Source: Argyresthia goedartella (taxonomy: Eukaryota; Arthropoda; Insecta; Lepidoptera; Argyresthiidae). Taken from it: a stretch of DNA of 64,000 nucleotides. The stretch is taken from assembly GCA_949825045.1 (NCBI GenBank), contig OX463832.1, positions 23,740,552-23,804,551 of the forward strand. The letters run 5' to 3'. The notes beneath the pieces were generated by a model that did no database searches, was not told the origin of the DNA, and saw only the letters and a program-made list of their open reading frames with translations. Position 1 is the first letter of the stretch; every line of letters starts with the position of its first letter. A program made the position numbers and the translations under genes. Positions 33,614 through 43,462 of the stretch are shown here, piece by piece.

Positions 33614-34296
33614 GTAAGCCCTATTTTATCAGCTGTTTTTACTAAATTTTTACTAGAATTATTTACCTATATGTATAGGTACGTTATACGGACTGACACT
33701 CAAACGGTGATAGAAAACATCGAGAGGTAACCTTCATTACTCCATACCATAGCTGCGACGATGGGCTAGCCCCGTGGTCGTCAAATTTCGGCCCGCGGTC
33801 CGCATGCGGCCTGTGGGCGTTATTTGTACGGCCCGCGGCAAAGTAAATTGCATTAATAGTCAACTATACCTAATTATATATTTAAATGAAACCAAAACCT
33901 TAATTTTCACGTGTTTATTGAACAGGTTTTATAATCATTTGTTTCTACATATGGTATTTATTGAGTTTCTGAAAAGTTTATAATAAAATCCCGTAGTCCA
34001 TTACTATCTTGCTCGTATACTTGTGTGGTTTCATTAATATTAGCCAATGTAGTGGATTTAAGAATGGATTGTGACATCTCGTTTTGTATGACGTGTGGCG
34101 CATTGCCCTGTGTTTTTACTATCGGCGCTGCATTGGAGTTGGAGAGAGAAGTGGATTGCGACGAACCACCAGTTTGTAATACAAATGTTGCTGCTGACTC
34201 TTTTGCCATATCAACTGCTGGAAGCAGTGGTACATTTTGCGCTGTCATCATCATCATCTCATATTTTTGCACTGTAGCAAATAATTCAGATTTCGC
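33614..34296. other. Harbinger intron with a hAT-like terminal scrap and the MADF-gene 3' remainder
   Basis: 33770-33850 (tcaaatttcggcccgcggtc, gcatgcggcctgtggg) looks like one end of a hAT-type element. 33958-34296 (minus) continues the MADF partner frame after its TAA (KSELFATVQKYEMMMM). Confidence 0.5.
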
Positions 34297-34952
34297 TTAA
34301 TGGAAATAATATTGATTTAAACCCTTTAATGAGGGTGTAATACCATTTAAAAAAGCATCGACTGGATGCTGTGTGAGTTGCGAATTGGCTTGATTTTTTT
34401 CTAGAAAATTATCCATTAACGAAGATGCTGCTGTTGTTTGTGTAACTATTTTTGCACCTTTTTTCTTTTTTGAAGGAGATGGAGTGACGTGGCTTGGTGA
34501 TAGAGTAGGTACGTGGCTTGGTGATGGAGTAGATACATGGCTTGGTGATGGACTAAGTAGGTAATTTGGTGATGGAGTAGGTACGTGGCTTGGTGATGGA
34601 GTAGGTACATGGATTAGTGATGAAAGAGGTACATGGCTTGGTGGTGGCGTGCATGATACTTGACTTGTGAGAGTATGTACATCAGGTAAAGGTCTGCTGG
34701 AAATTGGTGAAAAAACAGTCTGATTGACTTCTTCATTTTCCACTTCTTGTAATTCTGTATCTTCATTCTGTGGTTCCACACTCTCTATTCTTGTTCGTTC
34801 TGTATTTAGGTATTTTTTCAAGAAATTCAATTGTTCGTGGTAATTGTAGAATTTTACATTGGTCCTTTCTTGTCCACTTTTGGTATCTGTTTTCTTCAAA
34901 GATTTTCGATATTGATCTCTTATGTTGTTCCACCGAGTTCTGCATGTTTTAC
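34297..34952 (-). pseudogene. Harbinger MADF/BESS partner gene, exon 2
   Basis: The acceptor ttgtag|GTAAAAC continues exon 1 as DG|KTCRTRWNNIRDQYRKSL, completing the MADF (Myb/SANT-like) domain that in Harbinger elements helps carry the transposase to the ends. It continues with YHEQLNFLKKYLN, an acidic stretch, a PSPSHVPT repeat region (coded by 24-30-bp minisatellite units at 34490-34650), and a BESS-like motif (VDAFLNGITPSLKGLNQYYF). A TAA interrupts the BESS motif at 34297-34299 and the same frame continues to 33958, so this is probably a nonsense mutation. Confidence 0.85.
34490..34650 (-). repeat. Coding minisatellite (SPSHVPT units)
   Basis: Six or more units of a 24-30-bp repeat (gtacgtggcttggtgatgga and variants), keeping the frame as repeated SPSHVPT. 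Confidence 0.85.
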
Positions 34953-35049
34953 CTACAAGAAAAAACCGTTATTTTGTTATTGTAATGTAATTTGAACTAT
35001 TGGTATATAAATATCTGAAATAAACTTATACTGATTTTATTTGTTTCAG

Positions 35050-35956
35050 GTATTTAACAACGGGAGATTCTTTGAAGACAATTTCGTTTAGTTACCGTGT
35101 AGGTCATAGCACAGCATATTCCATAGTTATGGAAACGTGTAAGATAATAACGGAAACGCTGATGAGTGAAATGCTACCAATACCTACAGAAGATACATGG
35201 AAATCTATTGCCAATGACTTTCAGTCTTTATGGAATTTCCCTAACTGTGTAGGAGCACTGGATGGCAAGCACATCACTATTCAGGCTCCAGCAAATAGCG
35301 GATCTCTCTTCTTTAATTACAAGAAAACCTTTTCAATTGTTTTGATGACTCTTGTTGACGCTAATTATAATTTTATTGCCGTCGATGTCGGTGCTTGTGG
35401 TAAAAACAGGATTTTTGCAAATTCTAACCTAGGAAAAAGACTACAGCAAGGAACTTTAGGTATCCCTGGAAATTCATCATTGCCAGGAACATCAATCGCA
35501 ACACCACATGTGATTGTAGGTGACGAGGCATTTCCTCTCAAAACTTATTTGATGCGCCCTTATCCAGGAAATTCTTTAAATGATGATAAACGTATTTTTA
35601 ACTATCGTTTATCAAGAGCAAGAAGAACTGTGGAAAATGCTTTCGGAATATTGACCCAAAAATTAAGAATTTACCAGAGACGGATCCAAGCTAGCCCAGA
35701 AAATGTAGATTATATTGTACTTGCAACCTGTATCCTACATAACTACATCAAAAAGTTTAATTCAAACGCAAGATATGCACCAGATAATTTGGATGATATG
35801 AATCAACCGAGTACAAGCAGACTAATGCAAAATCTGCGATCTCAGGGTGGAAATGCCTCGCAGGACGCTTTTGAAGTCAGAGAATTATTTTTAAACTATT
35901 TCAATTCGGAAGCCGGGTCAGTAACCTGGCAAGAAGATACGATTCCTTTCAATTAA
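35050..35956 (+). CDS. Harbinger transposase exon 2 (catalytic domain)
   Basis: The acceptor ttcag|GTATTTAACAACG joins exon 1 as R|YLTTGDSLKTISFSYRVG. DDE_Tnp_4 catalytic motifs are all present: the first aspartate in VGALDGKHI, the second in VGDEAFPLKTYLM, the glutamate in RARRTVENAFGIL; LATCILHNYIKKF closes the domain. The stop at 35954-35956 is followed almost at once by AATAAA. This exon itself is intact; the gene is disabled by the exon 1 frameshift. It lies inside the intron of the oppositely oriented MADF gene. Confidence 0.92.
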
Positions 35957-36059
35957 AATAAACCACATTTCTTTACAACCCGTGTATTTTGTTTAACCAT
36001 GTCATAAAAAAATCACATGTCGAACTTAAGTTGACGCAAATTATCTCGAACCATCACTC

Positions 36060-36150
36060 AGAATGACCTACCGCGGACCTCCGATACACGTGCTACGGAC
36101 CCCCAAGAGGTCCGTGGACCCCACTTTAAGAAACCCTGCCTGCGTCGTCG
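36060..36150 (-). mobile_element. hAT-like terminal fragment
   Basis: Read on the minus strand: cagggtttcttaaagtgggg then tccacggacc, the style of a hAT end. No partner end was found; the scrap at 33770-33850 is of a different family. Confidence 0.4.
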
Positions 36151-36329
36151 CGGCTTTATTTGAGCGAGTGTCGGCGTTCTTTGACATTAGGCCACCTGCC
36201 GCAAGGCGGCGAAATCAAAGGCGACGAGAATCAAACGAACGTTCTAATTCTATCTAATAACGAAATAATATTCTATCTACCTATGTGAAATTAAAAATAT
36301 TATGTATATATTGTATTCGTGATTCGCTT

Positions 36330-36640
36330 GCCCATGTCGGCGACCTTACTAATCACGCACGAGACTGGAGTGGAGGTGGGCAGGACACTTGGCACGGAGG
36401 GATGACGGAAGGTGGACCAAAGTGGTAGGTAACGGAGTGGCTACCCAGACCCGCAAACCGCCCAGTAGGCAGACCACCAGCCAGATGGGCGAATGACATC
36501 ACTGCCATAGTCGGTAGGCAGTGGATGCGGGAGGCACAGGACCGGAGCGGATGGCGTGAATTGGCGTGGTAGAGAAAAGGCCCATACCCAGCAGTGGGTA
36601 GATGTGGGCTGATTGATGATGATGACGATTATATTCTATT
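36330..36640 (+). mobile_element. RTE-type 3'-end fragment
   Basis: The + strand reads AGHLARRDDGRWTK, NRPVGRPPARWANDI, then AHTQQWVDVG and a tgatgatgatga tail, the C-terminus of an RTE-like reverse transcriptase with its typical trinucleotide tail. It is nested inside the MADF-gene intron of the Harbinger element. Confidence 0.8.
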
Positions 36641-36686
36641 CTATCTATGTGAAATTAGAAACAGGGTTCTATGTGAAGGTACTTAC

Positions 36687-36822
36687 CATCTAACTGGATT
36701 TGCGCTCCTATTTCCTTCCACAAATTGTTTTTATATTTAGTGTACATGTACTTTGCATGATTTAGATCATACAATACCGTATGTTCCCGCACTAATTCGA
36801 TTAACCTTTCGTCCTTTGACAT
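36687..36822 (-). CDS. Harbinger MADF/BESS partner gene, exon 1
   Basis: Starts at ATG 36822 (MSKDERLIELVREHTVLYDL) and continues HAKYMYTKYKNNLWKEIGAQ to the donor GATG|gtaagt. This is the first half of a MADF domain; the second half is in exon 2 at 34952, 1.7 kb away. A longer upstream frame begins inside the terminal repeat and is unlikely to be used. Confidence 0.85.
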
Positions 36823-37057
36823 TTTTGGTTTTCCCGGCGTCCGGGATGCGTCCGTGTCCTTGAAAAATATCGGCGGGAACCAATGCGTCCGGGCTTTCCG
36901 GTGTCGCCCCGGACACTGACAGCACTGAGCCGTCCCGGACACTGACAAGTGTGACTACTCTCATAGAGAAAGTATGAAAGAATATTTTGCACTGACACGG
37001 CCCGGTGCCGGCCCTGCCACGTCCCGGCGGGAGCCCTGATGTGTGTGAATAGACCTT

Positions 37058-38127
37058 TAGGTGAGGCCACACGATGCGATAGGGCGCCGCATGTGCAGCA
37101 CGATGCCGCAACGCATTGTGTAGGCCTCCGTTGAGCATTTACAAAAGCATCGTCAATGGAAGATGATGGAGATGGATGCAGTCCAAAAATCCAAAGCCGG
37201 GCTATATAGGCCCGGACGTTTATACTGTACTAAAAGCTGTCCAAACGGGAGTCAGACGGGAGATACTTACCTAAAACCATAGAGTAACAATATTATAAAG
37301 AAGAGTGTCCATCACCATTCAAAGCATCGTACATCGAAAAATTGTTGTGGTAACAACCTAGATAGAGATAAATTATAATTTAAATCTTCACCTTCACCTT
37401 TACCTTCATTTCGATAAAGAAATGTGGAATAATGTGAAATGGTGAGAGTACTGTACTGACATAATGTAATGACAGTGTCAATCACGCTGTGTCAGTGTAC
37501 TTTGAGCGGTCAAGTCCAGCAGTCCAAAGCCTGGAAAGGTATGATGGATAATTTGATTGAAATCGCGGGCAGAAGAGCATTGTACGCGCGCACAACAGAG
37601 TTGTGAATTTGTCAGAAATGACACTACAAATCGCAAATATGTTTTACAATGTTAGGCAAATTTTGTTTCTTCTTTCTCAATATTTTTATTATGAAAAAAT
37701 AAGTTGCACCCCAATTGATTTTTTATGAGGTTATGCATTTATTCGATGACACTTTGTATAGGTTTCTGGTTAAAAGATAGGCTAGGTACAGGTCGGTTAA
37801 CCAAAGTTCACTTTCAACAATATTTTACGTTGCGCTTTTGTAGTGTCTGTGAATAAGCGCGCCGCGTGATGTTGTACTGCATAGGCATCAAGAATAGTCT
37901 GTCTCTCTCGCGCGCGGTCAAACTTATGAGTATGAAGGAGACAGTTATGGTTTTGCTTTTATTGCCACTTATAAATATAGAGTGATCTTTTTGCATTCGT
38001 GTCACTTGTCGATCGACGCGCGTTATTGTGATTGTTTACCTATTTCGAGGTTAGAATAAACTTAGACCTTGACCTACCCTAGGAGTGATGATAGATCTAT
38101 CTATCTTAGTATTAATATTTATCTATA
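37058..38127. other. No gene seen; short hairpin at 37064-37132
   Basis: 37064-37132 holds an imperfect hairpin (aggccacacgatgcg against cgcattgtgtaggcct), probably a MITE end. The rest is unique-looking AT-rich sequence. Confidence 0.45.
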
Positions 38128-38215
38128 TAAGTATGTTTATCGTTGTCTAGTACCCAAGATACAGGGAATCCTAGTTTGGGGCTAGATCAATGTGTGTAAA
38201 TGGTGTCCAAGGTAT
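38128..38215 (+). mobile_element. SINE 3'-end fragment
   Basis: Contains cgttgtctagtacccaagat, ggaatcctagtttggggcta and gtgtgtaaatggtgtccaag. It is near-identical to the inverse of 49655-49740. Confidence 0.7.
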
Positions 38216-38469
38216 TATTATTATAGAGTTTATTAATTATATTATCTCACAATCAACAAATAACAACAACTACAGATAGACGAATGTAGAGATTTAAAAT
38301 ACACAACTAAATTCTGGATTCTGACTTCAACTTATCACGAATGTGGCAAAAAAAATGGCAAAGAATGCAACCGAAACGCAACCACTGGGCCGCGCGGCCG
38401 CCGTCCGGTCCGTACATCCGAAAATGACGTTAGCACTGGCAGACAGACACAGACCAGTCACGTCTTTGC

Positions 38470-39055
38470 TATAAATAATAATAAAGTTTTTATTCCAGAA
38501 ATACAGAGCATTTCCAAAAATTATAAAACATTAAAAACTAGGGCAAAACATAACATAAACATTTTAAAGAGAAGTAAGTAAAATAAAATCATAATAGTTT
38601 AGGGAACTAGTTTCGGTGCAAACAGACAGTAAATCTAATTCTTAGTACTAATCAGTCTTTAAATTTGAACATTTCAAGTAGGTAATATGTTGCTTTCATG
38701 ATTGTAGTTGGACCCACTGTTTGTGGATCGGGCTCGCGAGCCAAGATCGCACGGCGCACACGACGGTGTTGGTGGAGGCGCGCAGGCGTGCGGCCGCGCC
38801 GGCAGTCACGTGACGCATGAGCCCTGCCCAGCCGGGCAGACGACGTGCCGAAACCAGCATCTCTGATGCGCTGCAGCTGCGCGGCAGGCGGTTCATGGCT
38901 CTCCAGGCATTATTGTACTGCACCCGGATTCGACTGTATTCGGCCTTTGTATAGTTGCACCACAGTTCGGCCGTGTACAGTGTAGTGCAGTACGCAGTGA
39001 AGAGCAGCCGCTTCACCTCCTTGCTGCAGCGGGAGAAGCGCCGTGACAGATAACA
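38470..39055 (-). pseudogene. Non-LTR reverse transcriptase, C-terminal fragment
   Basis: On the minus strand RRFSRCSKEVKRLLFTAYCT, YTAELWCNYTKAEYSRIRVQ, YNNAWRAMNRLPRSCSASEM and a C-terminus in WVQLQS match the thumb/tail region of CR1/Jockey-type ORF2 proteins. A 3' UTR with a ttattattattt tail ends near 38470. No catalytic domain remains. Confidence 0.7.
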
Positions 39056-39059
39056 TTAA

Positions 39060-40640
39060 TTTCAAAATATTCTGTCAAATACTTAAAAAAAAACCTTTCG
39101 CTGGTTTATTTTATTAATGCATCGCGATTTTGAACATTGTGCCATGTTGTTCATATCCTATGAAAAGCAAAAGTTCCTTTTTAGGGTCTCTCCATGTAAA
39201 GCACTACTCTCTTATCTCTACATTATCCAGTTTGTTATTATATGTATATTTAGAATGAATGGTAATATCACTATTAAACCGTAGGTGTAGATGGTAACAT
39301 TATTTCAAGAAGTGAAGGTCGTTTCATTGAAACTAGTATATTATCTGTGGTTGAGGCCATTGCCACTATCATTTTCCTTTGATATTTGAGCAATTTGAGC
39401 TTATTTGGGTCTATGGCTATGCAATATTCATGTATAATTTACTCTATGCAATATTCGTTTAGGAGTTCACAGTCTATTTGTAGTTTGCCTACAACATATT
39501 AACTAGTGGCTCACCAGGCTGCAAGCGTGTTCAGGATATTTCGCTTCATAATAAGTAAAAAGTACATTGTCTATTCGCCAAATCGAACTTCAGAACCACG
39601 GAGGTCGTTGAATCCAGTAGTGTACTAACAGGTACACTACTGAATTCAACTAGTACTACCTGGACGAATTAAATTGACACACGGCTGGGATGCAATTGCT
39701 TTAGAATGCCGAAATGATGTCACAAACACAGGAGTCAAGTTAATTCATTTCTTCATGACACCAGCCAATAGGCCCCCAAAGACCGAAGTCACAGGGGGGT
39801 TACGCCCTAGTATACGGTAAGCGGCGCGCGCGCCACATAACTCCAGCAGCGCTCCTAAGTGCGCAAAAAATATCAAACTACTCGCACAGACTTCACCACT
39901 TTTCCACTTTAATAAAGGAATAGCGACAACCCTATCAAAACAATGGGGCGTATAGTGGGCATGGAAACCTGTAGAAGCAATAAATCCAGTGTTGACTATA
40001 CGCAACTTATCAAACATACGACTGGGCTAGTTTTCCTATCTAAGAAGTTGTCGACCACCTCAACTCCCGTCTGTGTAGAGCTCCGCGCTAGTAAGCCTAC
40101 AAAAGACATTTATGACATTTCAATAAACCTTGTCCATAATATAGCAATGCAACATATGCACCCCACTCTGGTTCATGTGTATTAAAGGTGGCATATATCC
40201 TAAATGCATGAAAAATAAATAAAGTTAGTCCACTATATAATGGCAAAGGGAGTAAAGATGACTCCTACCCACAGATATCGAGAGATAGGCCCTTGGCGCT
40301 AAGCTTGTATCGGAACCAGTGTCGCCGAAAACTAAGAACACGCATACATTTACACCACTCGTACATCAATCCCTCCGCTTTTATTGGTCAGTGCAATGTT
40401 ATGATGCACCTATCGTCCGAACACACCCACACTACCGCAGGTATACTAGCTAGTCGAGCTAGTGTTGGGACAATGCAAGGACAGCGTGTATCATCGATCG
40501 ATTATAATTTATAGACACTGGTATAGACAGTCGTCTGTACAATGCCGGGTTCTATAAATAAAATAGTAAATTGTTTGTAAATACGACATATTTATTTTAC
40601 AAGAAATACCTATTACTGTGTATACAGGGTGTAACAGATG
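39060..40640. other. No gene or clear repeat recognised
   Basis: AT-rich sequence. Open frames at 39745-40017 and 39943-40185 are antiparallel shadows of each other without motifs. Confidence 0.45.
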
Positions 40641-40644
40641 CGGG

Positions 40645-40862
40645 GTGACAAGCCGAAAAGAGTTGTTTGCGACATATTTTGAACGATTTTCTCTATGAAT
40701 CTGATTTGATCAGAGCAACTTTATTTTTTACTTCCCCATACAAATCAGCTGACCTGCAGCTCGGCCCAAAATGTACTGAAAAGTGAAAAACAATGCTGAT
40801 CAAATCAGTTTAATCAAGAAAGATGTTCAGAATGATGGCCTTAACAACCGTCTTTCGGCATA
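40645..40862. mobile_element. MITE, imperfect arms of about 65 bp
   Basis: The left arm gccgaaaagagttgttt ... ctgatttgatcag is matched by the inverse right arm ctgatcaaatcagttt ... aacaaccgtctttcggc. It abuts the pogo element at 40867. Confidence 0.75.
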
Positions 40863-40894
40863 TATACCGTAATCCGGGGTGTAACACAACTGAG

Positions 40895-41365
40895 GGGTGA
40901 TTAACAACACTTTTGAGAGAAAAAAACAAATTGAGGTGTTACATTTTTTATCCCGCCAATTTAAAAAGTATATTACGTTAGTTTTTGAACGAATCTTATT
41001 TTTTTATACTAGCAACATTTTGTTTTGACAGCTCATTTTATTCGCACCGGTTTTCACGTTGAAACAAGTCGAGTTGATTGTAGCAAGTTGAATGGTGGAC
41101 AAACTTTGTTGTTATCATAGTTAAAAGTTATGAAAATTGACATAAAAGTACTTCTCTTTTATACACTGAATATTGCATAGAGTAAATTATACATGAATAT
41201 TGCAATTCTTGAAAAATACACAGTGAGGTAAGTGAAATCTGCATTAATTTCTAAGTGATATGCGATAAAACTTTTAGGTTAGAATTTCTGTTGGAAAAGG
41301 GGTGACTAACAACGACTTCTGGGGTTATTCACAACGAGTTATAGGGTTACTAACAACGCTATTAT
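40895..41365 (+). promoter_or_regulatory. Subterminal repeats of the pogo element
   Basis: Four variants of one motif: ggggtgattaacaacac (about 40896), ggggtgactaacaacga (about 41299), ggggttattcacaacga (about 41321), agggttactaacaacg (about 41343). The right end has the inverse tgttgttaatcacccc. They look like transposase-binding sites. Confidence 0.6.
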
Positions 41366-41445
41366 TTTGATTTGTATTGCTTAACAGATAGGAGTGCTCA
41401 TGTTATTTAACATTTATTGCTATTATTGTTACAGATTTTCTAATA

Positions 41446-42747
41446 ATGCCGCGACAATATAAACATGATCCCCGAGGCAAAAGACATGTATCATACAAAA
41501 AAGAAGATATATTAAAGGCTTTAGAAGATAAGAGGCTCAATAGTATGTCATACAGAGTTGCAGCGGCCAAACATAATATAGATCATACAGTACTTTACAG
41601 GTATGCTACGCAAACACATGTGAGAAAGATGGGTGGGCAGATAGTGCTCGGACCAGAAGTAGAAGATATGATCATCGAAAATATAAATGTATGCTCGGAA
41701 TGGGGATATCCGATGGATCAATATGATTTAAGGCTACTAGTGAAGATATTTTTAGATAAAAAAGGGATCCAATGTAAAAGGTTTAAGGACAATATGCCTG
41801 GAGTTGATTTTGCCTTAGGTTTTTTAAAAAGACATAAGAACAAAATTTCTGAAAGGAATGCCCAAAATATTAAAAGAGCTCGTGCTAATGTAACTTCTGA
41901 AGTTATTCACAATTATTTTGATGAGCTAGAAAAAACTTTGAAGGATGTCCCCGCTAATAAAATCATAAATTACGACGAGTCCAATTTGACAGACGACCCA
42001 GGTCGAAAAAAAGTTTTGGTAAAAAGGGGATCAAAATATCCTGAACGGGCTATGAACACTACGAAGTGTTCAATTTCTTTGATGATGGCTGGCACAGCCG
42101 ACGGATATTTATTCCCGCCATATGTTATTTATAAAGCCCAGCATCTTTACGACCTGTGGCAATAAGGAGGTCCAAAAGGGACTAGATATAACAGAACTTC
42201 ATCGGGCTGGATTGATATTATAACTTTCGAAGACTGGATACAGACTATCATTGTTCCTTATGCTAAAAAAACAGAGGAGCCAATTTACTTGATCGGAGAT
42301 AATCTTTCATGTCACCTGTCTATAGAAGCTATAAAAATTTGCAAAGAGAATAACATCCATTTAGTATTCCTCCCGCCTAATACTACGCACCTAACGCAGC
42401 CTTTGGACGTGGCGTTTTTTCGCCCTCTAAAAATGGCATGGAGAGAAATATTGCTTCTGTGGAAGAAAAAAGAGGGGCACAAAGAGAAGTCTCTTCCCAA
42501 ATCTGTCTTCCCACGTATTCTGAATAACTTGTTCAATAAAATTGGACCTAATGCGGCCACGAATTTAAAGTCTGGTTTTAGAAAATCAGGCATAAGCCCA
42601 TTGAATAGGCAAGAGGTTTTGAGTCGCTTGCCTGACAATAATACACATACAGAGGGTGATGCTAGCATTGTAAGCGACTCTGTCATTGAGTTGTTAAGAT
42701 CTATGAGATACAATGAAGAAGAACAGCCGGTCTTTACCGGTGAATGA
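41446..42747 (+). pseudogene. pogo-family transposase with one in-frame TAA
   Basis: Starts MPRQYKHDPRGKRHVSYKKE; a Pipsqueak-type helix-turn-helix (ILKALEDKRLNSMSYRVAAA) is followed by a CENP-B-like second helix region (WGYPMDQYDLRLLVKIFLDK). DDE_1 catalytic aspartates: INYDESNLTDDPG, LIGDNLSCHLS, and PPNTTHLTQPLDVAFF. The TAA at 42163-42165 lies between the first and second catalytic blocks, and the same frame continues to the stop at 42747, 433 sense positions in all. A single substitution is the simplest explanation. The C-terminal tail continues in other frames. Confidence 0.92.
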
Positions 42748-43238
42748 AGAAGAAAAAATTAGATGTTGCTCCAGGAAGAAGTGTGGAAGAAAACATTATA
42801 AATGTAGAAAATGAAGAGAATCAGATTAAAAATACTAAAGTGGAAAAAAAAACAGGCTAAGAATATAAAAAAGAACAAAAGTAGTAAGGGGAAAAATAAA
42901 CAAAAAAAGGTAAAGAAATTGACAGCCCAAAAAAATAAAGTTTAAAACAAGAAAATGGTGACCTGAAAATTGACTCAAAAGCAAGAGAAGAAAAGAAATC
43001 TACTATCAAAACTGAAGTGAATTTTTATTTAGAACCAAAAGCAGGAGTTTCAAATGTACTTATGTGTCGAGTTTGCCATTCCGTGAAAGAACTTTGCTCT
43101 ACCTGGATCAAATGCATTGTATGCCAAAAACAAATTTGTCGTGATTGTTCTGGAGATGCTCTAGCTATAGAATTTATCTGTAAGGTTAAAGGCGTTGTGT
43201 TCCACCCCGTATGTTGTTGCGAGTGCCCCCCACATTAA
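42748..43238 (+). pseudogene. pogo transposase C-terminal tail: Lys-rich linker and cysteine-rich finger
   Basis: A lysine-rich linker runs through several frames (KKKKLDVAPGRSVEENIIN, KQAKNIKKNKSSKGKN), with breaks in A-runs. It ends in a module at 43017-43238: CRVCHSVKELCSTWIKCIVC, CRDCSG, then HPVCCCEC. Its Cys/His spacing is like a PHD or related treble-clef finger, a type found at the C-terminus of some pogo transposases. Probably originally one protein with the upstream frame. Confidence 0.7.
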
Positions 43239-43462
43239 GGTAATTTGCAACAAGACATATTCCCTCAAAAAAAATCTCATCCTTTTACTCCTTTTGGGGT
43301 GTCAAAAAACAATAAAATAACTAGTAACTCATGAATATTTAAACAGTTCTATAAATATGCATTAGAAATAGTGGAGATATGACAGTTTACATTTCAAAAC
43401 TGTTGTTAATCACCCCATTTTACGGTACCCTTTCTGTAAAATCCTGTACAGTTAAATACTAT

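Larger units (their letters stand above)
33147..37057. mobile_element. PIF/Harbinger DNA transposon, 3.9 kb
   Basis: Imperfect terminal inverted repeats of about 80 bp: the left (from about 33147) contains attcacacacatcaggg, cgggac, cagggccgg; the right (to about 37057) contains the inverse, ccggccctg, gtcccgg, ccctgatgtgtgtgaat. Inside are a HARBI1-type transposase gene (+) and a MADF/BESS protein gene (-), the two genes expected of Harbinger elements. The target duplication could not be fixed. An RTE tail and hAT-like scraps are nested within. It sits about 290 bp upstream of the ZPR1 start codon. Confidence 0.88.
40867..43425 (+). mobile_element. pogo-superfamily DNA transposon, 2.6 kb
   Basis: Ends start CCGTAA and share GGGGTGATTAACAACA (left 40867-40918, right 43392-43425), flanked by TA at 40865-40866 and 43426-43427. 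It carries a transposase with psq helix-turn-helix and DDE domains plus a C-terminal cysteine-rich module. One nonsense codon and several frameshifts in the lysine-rich linker inactivate it. Confidence 0.9.

Noticed and set aside
33770..36150. A complete hAT element spanning the Harbinger interior
   Set aside because: The two hAT-like ends are different sequences and Harbinger exons lie between them.
33147..37057. A three-base target duplication for the Harbinger element
   Set aside because: Left and right flanks do not give matching trinucleotides at any likely repeat start, so no duplication is claimed.
39745..40185. Host gene between the LINE fragment and the pogo element
   Set aside because: Antiparallel short frames without motifs or splice-supported continuity.
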